Below are positions 8,361-17,364 of a DNA stretch of 64,000 nucleotides, one piece after another; position 1 is the stretch's first letter; the number at the start of each line of letters is the position of its first letter. Both the position numbers and the translations under genes were made by a program. Source of the DNA: a marine bacterium B5-7 (lineage in GTDB: Bacteria; Pseudomonadota; Gammaproteobacteria; Arenicellales; CAJQKF01); contig BQJD01000001.1 in assembly GCA_021604525.1 (NCBI GenBank), positions 62,001-126,000 of the forward strand. Direction: 5' to 3'. Below the pieces are notes generated by a model. That model saw nothing but the letters and a program-made list of their open reading frames with translations. It did not search any database and was not told the origin of the DNA.

Positions 8361-9794
8361 ATGAAACGCGGACGTGTCAAGATGATTGCATTATTTATCT
8401 CGATCATGCATCTGCTCGGTATTGCTGCTGCCATTGATGCCATTATCAGTGTCAGGACCTCGCAGGGTGCGGTGGCCTGGTCGGTATCACTGGTCACTTT
8501 TCCATATGTAGCATTGCCGGCCTACCTTCTGTTTGGACGCTCCAGGTTTGAAGGATATCTTGAAGAGCGTGAAAAGGTGGCTAACACCATGAATAACCTG
8601 AGCAAGCAGATCATTGCCGATGCCAGGGAGTACGGTTTGCCGCCAGGTGTCGATATGCCAATCTATACCAGTCTTGTGAAGCTTGGCACGTTGCCCGCCA
8701 TGCGTAAAAATCGTCTGCAGTTGTTAATCAATGGCAACGCGACTTTTGACAGTATTCTGAAAGGAATTTCAGGTGCTCAAAGTCACGTGCTGGTTGAGTT
8801 TTATACCATCAAGGATGACGGCCTTGGAGGCAGGTTAAAAGATGCCCTCATCGAAAGAGCCCGTGCCGGCATAAAGGTATACGTGGTCTATGACGAGGTC
8901 GGCAGTCTTGGTTTGCCATCCACGTATGTTGATGCCCTTCGCAATGCCGGCGTACAGATACACGCTTTCGATACCAGAAAGGGGAGTGGCAACCGCTTTC
9001 AATTGAACTTTCGCAATCATCGAAAGATTGTCGTAGTTGACGGAAAGTCTGCCTGGATTGGTGGTCATAACGTTGGCGATGACTACCTTGGATTGAATCC
9101 GAAGATTGGTCCGTGGCGTGATACTCATTCGCAGGTGGATGGTCCTGCAGCGATCATGGCGCAAGCGGTCATTGCCATGGATTGGTATTGGGCGACCAAT
9201 TCATTACCCGAGGTCGATTGGTCGATTCATCCTGTCGAAGATGGGGACTCTACCGTCATGGTGTATCCGACGGATCCGTCTGGTCAGTACGAAGGGGCGA
9301 CGATGTTGTTTATGCAGGCTATTACTCTTTCGCGAAAATCACTGTGGATAGCAACGCCATATTTTGTTCCGGATGAAGGCATTATTTCTGCGTTGCAAAT
9401 TGCGGCGTTACGAGGAGTCGATGTGCGGCTGATTATTGCTGATAAATCAGATAACAAACTGGTTGATTTCGCTGCCTGGTCCTACTTGCCGAGGCTGATG
9501 GAAGCCGGCATAAAAGTTTACCGATACACCGGTGGTTTTCTTCATGAAAAAGTTTTCCTCGTCGATGACAAAGATGCAGGCGTCGGTACCATTAACTTTG
9601 ATAATCGCTCTTTCAGGCTGAATTTTGAAATCGTACTAATGGCAACAGATATTGACTTCGCGCGGGAGGTCAGGGAAATGCTTGTAAATGATATGGAGAA
9701 TTCCAGGCAGGTGTTACCCGAAGAACTTGATACCAAGTCATTCTGGTTTCCACTTGCAACCGGTTTTGCACGCTTGATGGCGCCAATTCTTTAA
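8361..9794 (+). CDS. cls: Cardiolipin synthase (ClsA-type, phospholipase D superfamily)
   Basis: A 477-residue membrane enzyme that condenses two phosphatidylglycerols to cardiolipin. Two N-terminal hydrophobic segments (MIALFISIMHLLGIAAAIDAI and VTFPYVALPAYLLFG) precede two HKD catalytic motifs. The first is HRKIVVVDGKSAWIGG and the second is HEKVFLVDDKDAGVGTINFD. Length and topology match bacterial ClsA. The start may be the ATG at 8361 or the second Met, 7 codons in. A second, lipoprotein-type PLD protein is encoded nearby at 11155-12711. Confidence 0.93.
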   Translation: MKRGRVKMIALFISIMHLLGIAAAIDAIISVRTSQGAVAWSVSLVTFPYVALPAYLLFGRSRFEGYLEEREKVANTMNNLSKQIIADAREYGLPPGVDMPIYTSLVKLGTLPAMRKNRLQLLINGNATFDSILKGISGAQSHVLVEFYTIKDDGLGGRLKDALIERARAGIKVYVVYDEVGSLGLPSTYVDALRNAGVQIHAFDTRKGSGNRFQLNFRNHRKIVVVDGKSAWIGGHNVGDDYLGLNPKIGPWRDTHSQVDGPAAIMAQAVIAMDWYWATNSLPEVDWSIHPVEDGDSTVMVYPTDPSGQYEGATMLFMQAITLSRKSLWIATPYFVPDEGIISALQIAALRGVDVRLIIADKSDNKLVDFAAWSYLPRLMEAGIKVYRYTGGFLHEKVFLVDDKDAGVGTINFDNRSFRLNFEIVLMATDIDFAREVREMLVNDMENSRQVLPEELDTKSFWFPLATGFARLMAPIL

Positions 9795-9907
9795 GGAAAG
9801 GTTACTGGCTTGTTAGCTAACATCCGTTCGAAAGAGAAAACTGTCGATCAAGTCAATGTGCTCGTCACAAACAAGCACTGACTCAATCTTATCCGAGTGA
9901 ACAACGT

Positions 9908-11083
9908 ATGGACTTCGTACACGGGTCTACCTCAGCACATATACGTCCGATGAAACCCCGTGACGTAGACGAAGCTCACCGAGCAGCGACTCCTCTTGAA
10001 CTGCTATTCGATCTGGTATCAGTGATTGCTATTGCTGCTGCCGCCACTGGCCTGCACCACTCGATAACTGAAGCTCATTTCGTCGAAGGCATAATAAAAT
10101 TCGTCATGGCTTTCTTCGCTATCTGGTGGGCGTGGATGAATTACACCTGGTTTGCATCTGCCTATGACAACGACGACGTACCATTCCGTCTGTTAACCAT
10201 GATAATTATGGGTGGTTCGTTGACGATGGCCGCTGGTATCAACCATGTGTTCATCTCCACCGATTTGACCTTGATTGGAATCGGCTATGTGGTTATGCGT
10301 ATTGCCATGGTTGCTTTATGGTTGCGTGCGGCGGCTAACGATGCAGGACGGCGAAAGACCGCATTGTGGTATGCCGGTGGTATTGCCGTTGTCCAGTTTT
10401 ACTGGATTGTTATAATTTTTTACCAGTCCTTTATAAAAGATTCACTTTATATATTGTTTGCTGTCGGAGTCGTCTTTGAGTTGCTGGTCCCGTTGCTGGC
10501 CGAGAAAAAAGCGACGACTCCCTGGCATCGGCATCATATTATCGAGCGTTATGGCCTTCTGAACATCATCGTGTTGGGAGAAGTTCTGCTCGCCGGTTCC
10601 ATGGCGCTCGGCCAAGCCTCCGGTGGACATGTTGATGGTACTCTGGTTCATATCGCACTCACTGCACTGGTTGTTGTATTCTCAATGTGGTGGCTCTATT
10701 TCAGTAGAGATGGCCACCTGGAGTCAAAGGATCTGTCGAGTGCGTTTATTTGGGGATACGGGCATGTGGTGATTTATATGGCCGGTGCGGCGGTCGGGGC
10801 CGGCTTTGCAGTGCTGGTCGATGTAAGTACAGGCCATGCCGAAGTCGGCAACATCGGTGGCAGCTATGCAGTCGCAATCCCCGTGGCGCTCTATTTGCTT
10901 GGACTATGGTTCGTTCGTGACCAGCTTGTGCTTGTTGGCACAGCGAGATGGGTTCTGCCTGTCTTCGCCGGATTGATACTGATAACGCCATTGCTGTTTA
11001 CAGTTCGAGCTGTTGCTATCCTGACCATGCTGGCGGTAATTACGAGAAATTACATGGTTCGACGTAATGATCGTTACGCGTAG
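9908..11083 (+). CDS. Low-temperature-requirement A (LtrA) family membrane protein
   Basis: A 391-residue polytopic inner-membrane protein. The LtrA family signature is near the N-terminus, ATPLELLFDLVSVIAIAAAATGLHH, followed by about ten hydrophobic segments. The central segment HHIIERYGLLNIIVLGEVLL is also family-typical. The molecular function of LtrA proteins is unknown; the name comes from a Listeria cold-growth phenotype. It lies 113 bases after the cardiolipin synthase gene on the same strand and may share its transcript. Confidence 0.88.
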   Translation: MDFVHGSTSAHIRPMKPRDVDEAHRAATPLELLFDLVSVIAIAAAATGLHHSITEAHFVEGIIKFVMAFFAIWWAWMNYTWFASAYDNDDVPFRLLTMIIMGGSLTMAAGINHVFISTDLTLIGIGYVVMRIAMVALWLRAAANDAGRRKTALWYAGGIAVVQFYWIVIIFYQSFIKDSLYILFAVGVVFELLVPLLAEKKATTPWHRHHIIERYGLLNIIVLGEVLLAGSMALGQASGGHVDGTLVHIALTALVVVFSMWWLYFSRDGHLESKDLSSAFIWGYGHVVIYMAGAAVGAGFAVLVDVSTGHAEVGNIGGSYAVAIPVALYLLGLWFVRDQLVLVGTARWVLPVFAGLILITPLLFTVRAVAILTMLAVITRNYMVRRNDRYA

Positions 11084-11154
11084 TGCGATACTCTAAAAAG
11101 CTGATTCTCTCAAGACTCAACAGTTGAATTGAAAACAAACGAACATCAGTAAAA

Positions 11155-12711
11155 CTACAACTGCGAGTCCAGTGGCAGGACACGCAAACTTAATACCGCC
11201 AGTCTCTTCCACCAAGAGACTTCGGGTTCATGTGACCAGATCAGAGATCCGCTCCCGTCAGGCTCGTACCACGTGATCTTTTCGCCGCCTGTGTTTGATG
11301 CAGCGAGCTCAAGACGATAGGCATTGTTCATAGTAAATGATTCAAACCAATCGACGACTTTTCCTGCAACTGCCTTCGACTCGATGATCAGACCCATTTC
11401 GGTATTTTCAACAGCTGATCGTGGATCAAGATTGAAAGAACCGATAAACACACGGTCGTTATCGAAAACAAATGATTTGCTGTGCAAACTGGCGGCAGAA
11501 GATCCTGATAATGTAGAGTTTGATCGGTTGGTATTGGAATCCGGTATTGCCTCAAACAGCTCGACCCTGGCTTTGAGTAATCGGCGGCGATATTTGGCGT
11601 ATCCTGCGTGGACGACAGCGACATCCGTTGATGCAAGAGAGTTGGTAATTATCCGAACTCTGATACCACGCTTTCTGAGATCCTCAAGAAACTGTGTCCC
11701 TAAGGGTCCCGGAACAAAATAAGCCGAGATTATAATCAGTTGATCGGTGACAGACTTAAACTCCTTGGCAAGGTCACTGATAAGACGATAGTGATGTTCA
11801 TCACGACCTTCAATCAGCTTGTCGGGTTGGTCGTAGACCAGATGCGCTACACCCCAGTCGAATGAAATGGAACCCGCTTTGATTTCGTTGGCCAGCTTCG
11901 AAGTACGAAGAGCGACAATATAGGGATCCTGGTGCAGTTGTCGGGTATGAAGTTCAAGTCTTTGGTAAAGTCTTTCAATGTCCTTGTTAGCTATCGATGT
12001 TGTAACCAGAGCGCTGACAGGATAGGCCAGTTCATGATTCCAGTATAAGTCGAATGAGCCAGATACATCACTAACGCCTCGTCCGATTATCATGGCATCG
12101 AGATCGGTGAAATTGAATCGTTTACCTGCCTGAAAATATTCATCCCCGATATTGCGCCCGCCTACCACTGATACCTGGTTATCAACGGTAAACGACTTGT
12201 TGTGCATTCGACGGGTGATATCGCCGAACCGAGTGGCGAACTGTAATAGCCGGGGAGTGCCGCGAATGAACGGGTTGAACAGGCGGACCTCGATATTTTC
12301 GTGGGCGTCAAGTGAGGCAGCACTCAAGTCTCTCCCTCCAAGATCCATGTCGTCCACCAGAAGTCTGACCCGTACTCCACGATCAGCAGCTTTCAAAAGC
12401 TGGTAAGTAAGCAGGCGTGCAGTCTTGTCGTCATGGTAAAGGTAGTATTGGGCGTCGATGCTTTTTTCGGCGGCGATGGAGAGTGCGGCACGGGCCACAA
12501 ATGCATCGGCTCCACTTTCCAGTAACACGACGCCCGTCTTGCCAGGATGAGCCTGAAGCTTGTCACCCATGCGTCGGGCAAGAGTTGTGTCATGAGTGTC
12601 AGCAAATGCCCGGGATGGCGATCTCGGGTAGTCTTCAGGAAGTGTCGCGCAACCGACTATGCCGCCACAAATCAGTATCAGGATCAGGGATTTAAATGGT
12701 AACCGATTCAT
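11155..12711 (-). CDS. Phospholipase D-like lipoprotein (ClsC/YmdC-like)
   Basis: About 518 residues. The ORF track starts at 12804, but the ATG at 12711 opens a clear lipoprotein signal (MNRLPFKSLILILICGGIVGCATLPE, lipobox IVGC), so I use it. Two HKD motifs are visible: HNKSFTVDNQVSVVGGRNIGDEYF and HSKSFVFDNDRVFIGSFNLDPRS. The length and motif order resemble the ClsC/YmdC branch of cardiolipin synthases, though export as a lipoprotein could also mean a periplasmic phospholipase-like role. It is convergent with the LtrA gene. Substrate uncertain. Confidence 0.88.
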   Translation of the reverse strand: MNRLPFKSLILILICGGIVGCATLPEDYPRSPSRAFADTHDTTLARRMGDKLQAHPGKTGVVLLESGADAFVARAALSIAAEKSIDAQYYLYHDDKTARLLTYQLLKAADRGVRVRLLVDDMDLGGRDLSAASLDAHENIEVRLFNPFIRGTPRLLQFATRFGDITRRMHNKSFTVDNQVSVVGGRNIGDEYFQAGKRFNFTDLDAMIIGRGVSDVSGSFDLYWNHELAYPVSALVTTSIANKDIERLYQRLELHTRQLHQDPYIVALRTSKLANEIKAGSISFDWGVAHLVYDQPDKLIEGRDEHHYRLISDLAKEFKSVTDQLIIISAYFVPGPLGTQFLEDLRKRGIRVRIITNSLASTDVAVVHAGYAKYRRRLLKARVELFEAIPDSNTNRSNSTLSGSSAASLHSKSFVFDNDRVFIGSFNLDPRSAVENTEMGLIIESKAVAGKVVDWFESFTMNNAYRLELAASNTGGEKITWYEPDGSGSLIWSHEPEVSWWKRLAVLSLRVLPLDSQL

Positions 12712-12899
12712 AGTGATGTGAGAGGATTTGAGTGTGGTGTGGTGCTCGACATGTGTAGCGGAATATAGAAACAGGTTATGTTTCTCAATTCGTGATAAAA
12801 ACACTTTTTATATTTTCGATGAATTGCTGTTCTAATCCACTGTAACCTATTGCTCGTATCAGCTACCATGACGATTCTTGATCACCAGTAAAGTCCAGA

Positions 12900-14033
12900 A
12901 TGTCAGTCGAATTCAATCCCCAACAGAAAAAGATAATTGCTGCCGGAATAACCACTGCGGCTGCAGGCGTTATCTTGCTGGCCATGCTGCTGTTGATTCT
13001 ACTGCTGATTCGTATATTCAGTACGTTTGACCATGTGTTTTTACCGTTAGCGGTCGCAGGTGTTATTGCGATGGTGGTTAAACCGTTATACATGTGGTTG
13101 TGTACCCGAGCAAAATTGCCGGCGCCACTTGCGCTGTGTACATTGTTCCTGATTATCGGGTTGCCGTTTGTTGGTGCGTTGACATTGTTTGGCACATTGA
13201 TCGTGACACAACTCAATGGGCTGATAGATCAACTTCCAGTTCTCCTCGATTCACTGACAGATTGGTTTGAAAAACATCGTCCTGAATTATCCTATCTTTG
13301 GAACGAACATCCGGTAGGCGCAAAAATTAAAGAAACATTGTCGCAACCGGGTGGCCCTCTCATACAAATATCGAGTTTCTTTTTAAATTCTCTGGTAACT
13401 GCGGGGGCAAGCGTAGCAAATATTTTCGTGTCCCTGTTTGGTTGGGTTATTACACCGGTGTACGTGGCGTTTTTTCTTATTCTGTCAATGCCTAATGCAC
13501 GTGATGTGTCTTCCGTCACCATGCCGTTTTTCAAAGAAGAGACTCGCGATGACATTACCTTCCTGGCCAGGGAGTTCCTCAATCTTGTGGTCACGTTTTT
13601 CCGCGGTCAGCTTCTTATCGCACTCATTCAGGGAATTTTATTCGCTATCGGGTTTTCACTGATCGGTTTGCAATACGGTGTCGTGTTAGGGCTGACACTT
13701 GGATTTTTGAACATCATTCCATATCTCGGTAGCGCGCTTGGCTTGGCTGTATGCTTGCCACTTGCGTACCTGCAGGTCGGTGGTGGAGTACAGGAGTTAT
13801 TGTTTGTCATCGGTGTATTTACCGTGGTACAGGCCATAGAAGGTTACTTCCTGACACCGAAGATTATGGGTGATAAAACCGGTCTGCATCCGCTCGCAAT
13901 TATTGTGGCAATATTTTTCTGGGGCGCCGCGTTGGATGGTATTCTCGGCATGATTCTGGCTATTCCCCTGACAGCCTTTCTGGTGGTCTTCTGGCGTCTT
14001 GCTCGCGAGAAATACATCAAGGAAATCTTTTAA
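12900..14033 (+). CDS. AI-2E family (PerM/YdiK-like) membrane transporter
   Basis: A 377-residue polytopic protein. It opens with a hydrophobic pair (AAGVILLAMLLLILLLIRIF and VFLPLAVAGVIAMVVKPLYMWL). The conserved C-terminal core of the family is present: GFLNIIPYLGSALGLAVCLPLAY, then EGYFLTPKIMGDKTGLHPLAIIVAIFFWGAALDGILGMILAIPLTA. Members include a proposed autoinducer-2 exporter and Na+/H+ antiporters, so the substrate cannot be assigned. It stands alone, divergent from the PLD lipoprotein gene. Confidence 0.92.
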   Translation: MSVEFNPQQKKIIAAGITTAAAGVILLAMLLLILLLIRIFSTFDHVFLPLAVAGVIAMVVKPLYMWLCTRAKLPAPLALCTLFLIIGLPFVGALTLFGTLIVTQLNGLIDQLPVLLDSLTDWFEKHRPELSYLWNEHPVGAKIKETLSQPGGPLIQISSFFLNSLVTAGASVANIFVSLFGWVITPVYVAFFLILSMPNARDVSSVTMPFFKEETRDDITFLAREFLNLVVTFFRGQLLIALIQGILFAIGFSLIGLQYGVVLGLTLGFLNIIPYLGSALGLAVCLPLAYLQVGGGVQELLFVIGVFTVVQAIEGYFLTPKIMGDKTGLHPLAIIVAIFFWGAALDGILGMILAIPLTAFLVVFWRLAREKYIKEIF

Positions 14034-14094
14034 AAATACAGTTTCCGAGATCGTCGTATGGCACAGGTGCATGACATATTAGTATCCTGTCGAT

Positions 14095-14622
14095 CTACAT
14101 CAAGCCCATTTCAAGATCCGTTGAGATCGCATCAAGGCCAGCCTGAGCACAGGCCTCATCCGTTAATCCGGAAGGTGCTCCACTAACACCGATTCCACCC
14201 AGGATCGTACTCGCAGCAGCGATTGGCAGACCACCGGCTGACATGATCAAACCGGGGAGTTTGCCGGGAGAAAAGGGCGATGTGAAGCGGCCTTCGAGCC
14301 CAGAAGTCGGTGAATTAAAATTAAGAGCCGCATAGGCTTTCTGTTCACTGATCGGCGCTGTTATGGGCATGGCCAGGGTATCGCGTAATGCGACCTGCAC
14401 ATGACCGCCTCGATCAATAACCGTCACTGCGATATTGAGCCCTTCGGCACGACAAGCTTCAATGGATGCCTGCGCTGCCCGAGTTGCATATTCAAGTGTC
14501 AGCCGCATGATTGGCAATGCAACCGGTTCCTCATCGGCACGAGTCACCGTGAGTATCGAACCAATTGACAGGGTAAATGTGGTGAGTGCAATCAACGTGC
14601 GGTGTGAAAGTTGAGAATGCAT
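14095..14622 (-). CDS. Exported GlcG/HbpS-family (DUF336) protein
   Basis: A 175-residue protein with an N-terminal signal peptide (LIALTTFTLSIGSILTVTRA) and one GlcG/HbpS domain. Family landmarks are LNIAVTVIDRGGHVQVALRDT, KAYAALNF and GGLPIAAASTILGGIGVSGA. Characterised relatives include heme-binding HbpS, but binding here is not shown by the sequence. The exported form is common in proteobacteria. It is convergent with the AI-2E gene and separated by 157 bases from the DUF1835 gene upstream. Confidence 0.88.
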   Translation of the reverse strand: MHSQLSHRTLIALTTFTLSIGSILTVTRADEEPVALPIMRLTLEYATRAAQASIEACRAEGLNIAVTVIDRGGHVQVALRDTLAMPITAPISEQKAYAALNFNSPTSGLEGRFTSPFSPGKLPGLIMSAGGLPIAAASTILGGIGVSGAPSGLTDEACAQAGLDAISTDLEMGLM

Positions 14623-14779
14623 GAATAATTCCTCCGTGTGGGTTATGACTTGTGCGATGTCAGGTAAACGAGAAACTTATCATTAAGCGATGATGTTTTG
14701 TACATTAACAAGCCATGTCTGTTGTTGTTTGTGCAAGTCGTGATTATGTGGACTTCAGATAATTCCTGATAGCTTACAT

Positions 14780-15772
14780 TCAACGGTGCCGGCATACTTT
14801 TCCGGTTAAAGAATCGATGCACCAGATATTATTGTCACACAGGTGGGTTCCACCCAGCCAATAATCGAAATTTCGTTCATCCAGGAAGTTTTGTTTGCCG
14901 GCCAGTACTTCGCGGCCTGATTGTGTGATGCTTACCATTTGATCTGCTGTGAAAGGAGGAGAAACAGGCATATCGAAATTAAATTGAATGAGTCCCCCAG
15001 ACGGATTGGCTTCGTCGATCAGATGAGGTTTACCCGCCAGTCCCATAAGAATTCTCCAGAATGACAAATCGCCGAGGTGTCGACGTTCTTCGGTTAACTG
15101 GTACATGGCAAACAGTTTCCCTGGACGACATTCACCTCGAGCCAACAACTGAAGGACCGTTTTCTCTATGCGTGTCAGACCGCTTTCTGTTGAAGGTAGT
15201 TCTTCAAGTAATCGGATAATGGCGCCATGCAGATAGGGAAGGCTTGTTAAATTTTCATCAAGTAGCGCCTCAAGGGCCTTTGGATCGCGTGAGGTGAACG
15301 CAGCAAAGGCCTGTCGCACCTGGCTTAACATGACGTCATCTATCGGAACACGGTATGCCGCAAGCATGGCGATATCATCAGGCTGACATTCGCCGAGATA
15401 GCGATCGGTACACACCAGAAATAGCGGCGTATCAATATTATTTTTCCTTGCAAACCAATCAAGGATCTGGATTATCTGTAATTGATCGTATAAATCGTGC
15501 TCGAACCATAGCTCAACTCGATCGTAATTTGCATGATTTCGTAATGCATCGTCACGTTCCCGAAGTCCATCAATTACTGTGTGATAGTCACCATAACCGA
15601 CCTGATCCAGAAAGCGTGCCCGAGACTCGCTTTGCTCAGTCAATGATAGCTGGGGAAGCACGGGTCCCTCATGGAGAATGTCCTGCCATGGAATAATATT
15701 CCCATTGATGCCGGCGGCGCGCATCAGACCGACTGCTGAATCGCCATTGGTAAGGTATAAAGTGTTACTCAT
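14780..15772 (-). CDS. DUF1835 domain protein
   Basis: A 330-residue soluble protein of unknown function. The N-terminal part (LTNGDSAVGLMRAAGINGNIIPWQDILHEGPV) is the DUF1835 signature. The following region, VELWFEHDLYDQLQIIQILDWFA, is also typical. No catalytic motif is evident. It starts 6 bases after the stop of the class V aminotransferase gene, so the two are probably co-transcribed, but no shared pathway is apparent. Confidence 0.85.
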   Translation of the reverse strand: MSNTLYLTNGDSAVGLMRAAGINGNIIPWQDILHEGPVLPQLSLTEQSESRARFLDQVGYGDYHTVIDGLRERDDALRNHANYDRVELWFEHDLYDQLQIIQILDWFARKNNIDTPLFLVCTDRYLGECQPDDIAMLAAYRVPIDDVMLSQVRQAFAAFTSRDPKALEALLDENLTSLPYLHGAIIRLLEELPSTESGLTRIEKTVLQLLARGECRPGKLFAMYQLTEERRHLGDLSFWRILMGLAGKPHLIDEANPSGGLIQFNFDMPVSPPFTADQMVSITQSGREVLAGKQNFLDERNFDYWLGGTHLCDNNIWCIDSLTGKVCRHR

Positions 15773-15778
15773 CAGTGA

Positions 15779-16912
15779 CTAATCCGTGCTGGCTAATTCG
15801 GTCAGGGCTTCAATAAATCTAATCGAGTCGGTGTCATTGTTGTACAAATGCGGGGTCACTCGTATGCTGTCTCCGCGAATACTGATATGAATGTTTCGTT
15901 TGCTGAAGTGTTCCAGTGAATGATCTGGTAAACCCCCGGGAAAACGAATGCCGAGGAAATGACCGGCGCGTGCAGGGATTGATGATGCTACAAGACCAAG
16001 ACCTCGCGCGGCTTGTTCTATGGTTAGTGTATACCCTGCAAGTGTCTTTTGAATCCGCTTGGGATCCCACTTTAAAATCAGTTCGAGAGCACGAATCGCC
16101 ATAGGCATAAGAGCAAAGTTTGCGGTCTCGCCGACATCGAAGCGTGAGGCATCGTCCCGAAGATTTGTATCGTAATGGACCAGGTTGCGAAAGTCATGGG
16201 CATTTCGCCGAGTAATCCAGGCGTCCTCGAGAGGTTCGCCATGATGAAACTCCGGTGCGGCATATACAAAAGACAGGCTATATGGACCAAGCAGCCACTT
16301 GTAGCTCGCGCAAACCAGAAATGCCGGTTTAATCTTATCAATATCCAACGCCAGGGCACCGAGAGACTGAGTCACGTCAAGCACCAGTTGCGTGCCACGA
16401 TGCCGGCACAGCATTGCGATTGTTTCAAGGTCAAGTAGTGCGCCATCGGTCCAATGGCAATGGGGCAGGGCAGCAACGGCAACATCGATGGATTCGAGTG
16501 TATCTATCACTGCATCAGTCCAGCTCTGACTCTTCAACGGATTCACCGTTATCAGTTTGCATCGATGTTCTTTACAATAGCGTAACCACGGATACACGTT
16601 GGATGGAAACTGTTCGCCGAGAACGAGCACCGGACGGCTTTCGGGTGATGGCAAGTTACGACAAGCGATACCCATGCCGTAGGACACCGATGGGGCAATG
16701 GAAATATCCTGCTGACGGGCATTGATCAATTGGGCAAACAAGTTTCGTGCAACATCGGTTTCAGTAAAAAAATCCCGGGGTTCGATAAGCCACGGTTGCG
16801 ACTTGCGGCGAACACCTGTGATTCCCGCTTCCGCGACCGTGCGAGCAAGTGGCGATATGTAGGCGCAGTTTAAGTACGTTACGTCTTCGGGGATGTCGAA
16901 ATCATCGCGCAT
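15779..16912 (-). CDS. Class V aminotransferase (PLP enzyme)
   Basis: A 377-residue fold-type I PLP enzyme. The expected PLP lysine is in CASYKWLLGPYSLSF (about residues 206-220) and the cofactor Asp is in LVLDVTQSLGALALD. Overall it resembles kynureninase/cysteine desulfurase-like members, but there is no persulfide-type Cys loop recognisable near the C-terminus, so a desulfurase role is unlikely. Its substrate is unknown. It is first in a two-gene unit with the DUF1835 protein. Confidence 0.85.
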   Translation of the reverse strand: MRDDFDIPEDVTYLNCAYISPLARTVAEAGITGVRRKSQPWLIEPRDFFTETDVARNLFAQLINARQQDISIAPSVSYGMGIACRNLPSPESRPVLVLGEQFPSNVYPWLRYCKEHRCKLITVNPLKSQSWTDAVIDTLESIDVAVAALPHCHWTDGALLDLETIAMLCRHRGTQLVLDVTQSLGALALDIDKIKPAFLVCASYKWLLGPYSLSFVYAAPEFHHGEPLEDAWITRRNAHDFRNLVHYDTNLRDDASRFDVGETANFALMPMAIRALELILKWDPKRIQKTLAGYTLTIEQAARGLGLVASSIPARAGHFLGIRFPGGLPDHSLEHFSKRNIHISIRGDSIRVTPHLYNNDTDSIRFIEALTELASTD

Positions 16913-17364
16913 AAAATTTTATCAGCCGGCAGAAATGGTTATAAATACGAGGTGTGCAACTGGCGAAATACAAGGGTACGGCATGCTGGCAGTAGCGATC
17001 GGTAATCTTGAAAGGTACACCATTGATATGGCAAAAAACCATGCAACCAGCCCGTTACAGAACATTAAGACTGGATTACGATAATCTGATTTACGTCTCT
17101 ATACGAGTTTGGATTTAATCCTTAATCGAATCAATGGCTACTTGCAGAAGTATTTGAACAGATATGGTAATCGACTTAAACTTGGATCGATCATTTGCCG
17201 CTGTTAAATTTGGCGTCACATGGTGGCGTTTTTTAATACCTTCATCTTTAAGCTATCTTCGCTGGACTACGCGCGATCTGTTGGATCGGTGTTTTATAGG
17301 GAGATTCATACTCGAGGTGGTCAATTATTACCCCCCATCGCAAGTCTGTTAAGGAGAGGCTCAT
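16913..17364. other. Intergenic region, 452 bases, no supported gene
   Basis: This gap lies between the divergent aminotransferase and RND exporter genes. Two 62-63-codon ORFs inside it lack a recognisable family or a good start. It presumably holds both promoters. A short hairpin followed by six Ts lies at 17214-17234, and a good ribosome binding site (AAGGAG, 17351-17356) ends the region. Confidence 0.5.
17214..17234 (+). terminator. Possible weak terminator or attenuator hairpin
   Basis: CGTCAC-ATG-GTGGCG can form a 6-bp stem (one G-U pair) with a 3-base loop, followed directly by TTTTTT. It lies about 130 bases upstream of the RND exporter start, so it would act in the leader. The stem is short and the loop tight. 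Confidence 0.3.

Noticed and set aside
16893-17352. Two small plus-strand ORFs (63 and 62 aa) in the gap before the RND exporter
   Set aside because: They show no ribosome binding site and no recognisable protein features, and the sequence looks like leader/promoter DNA.
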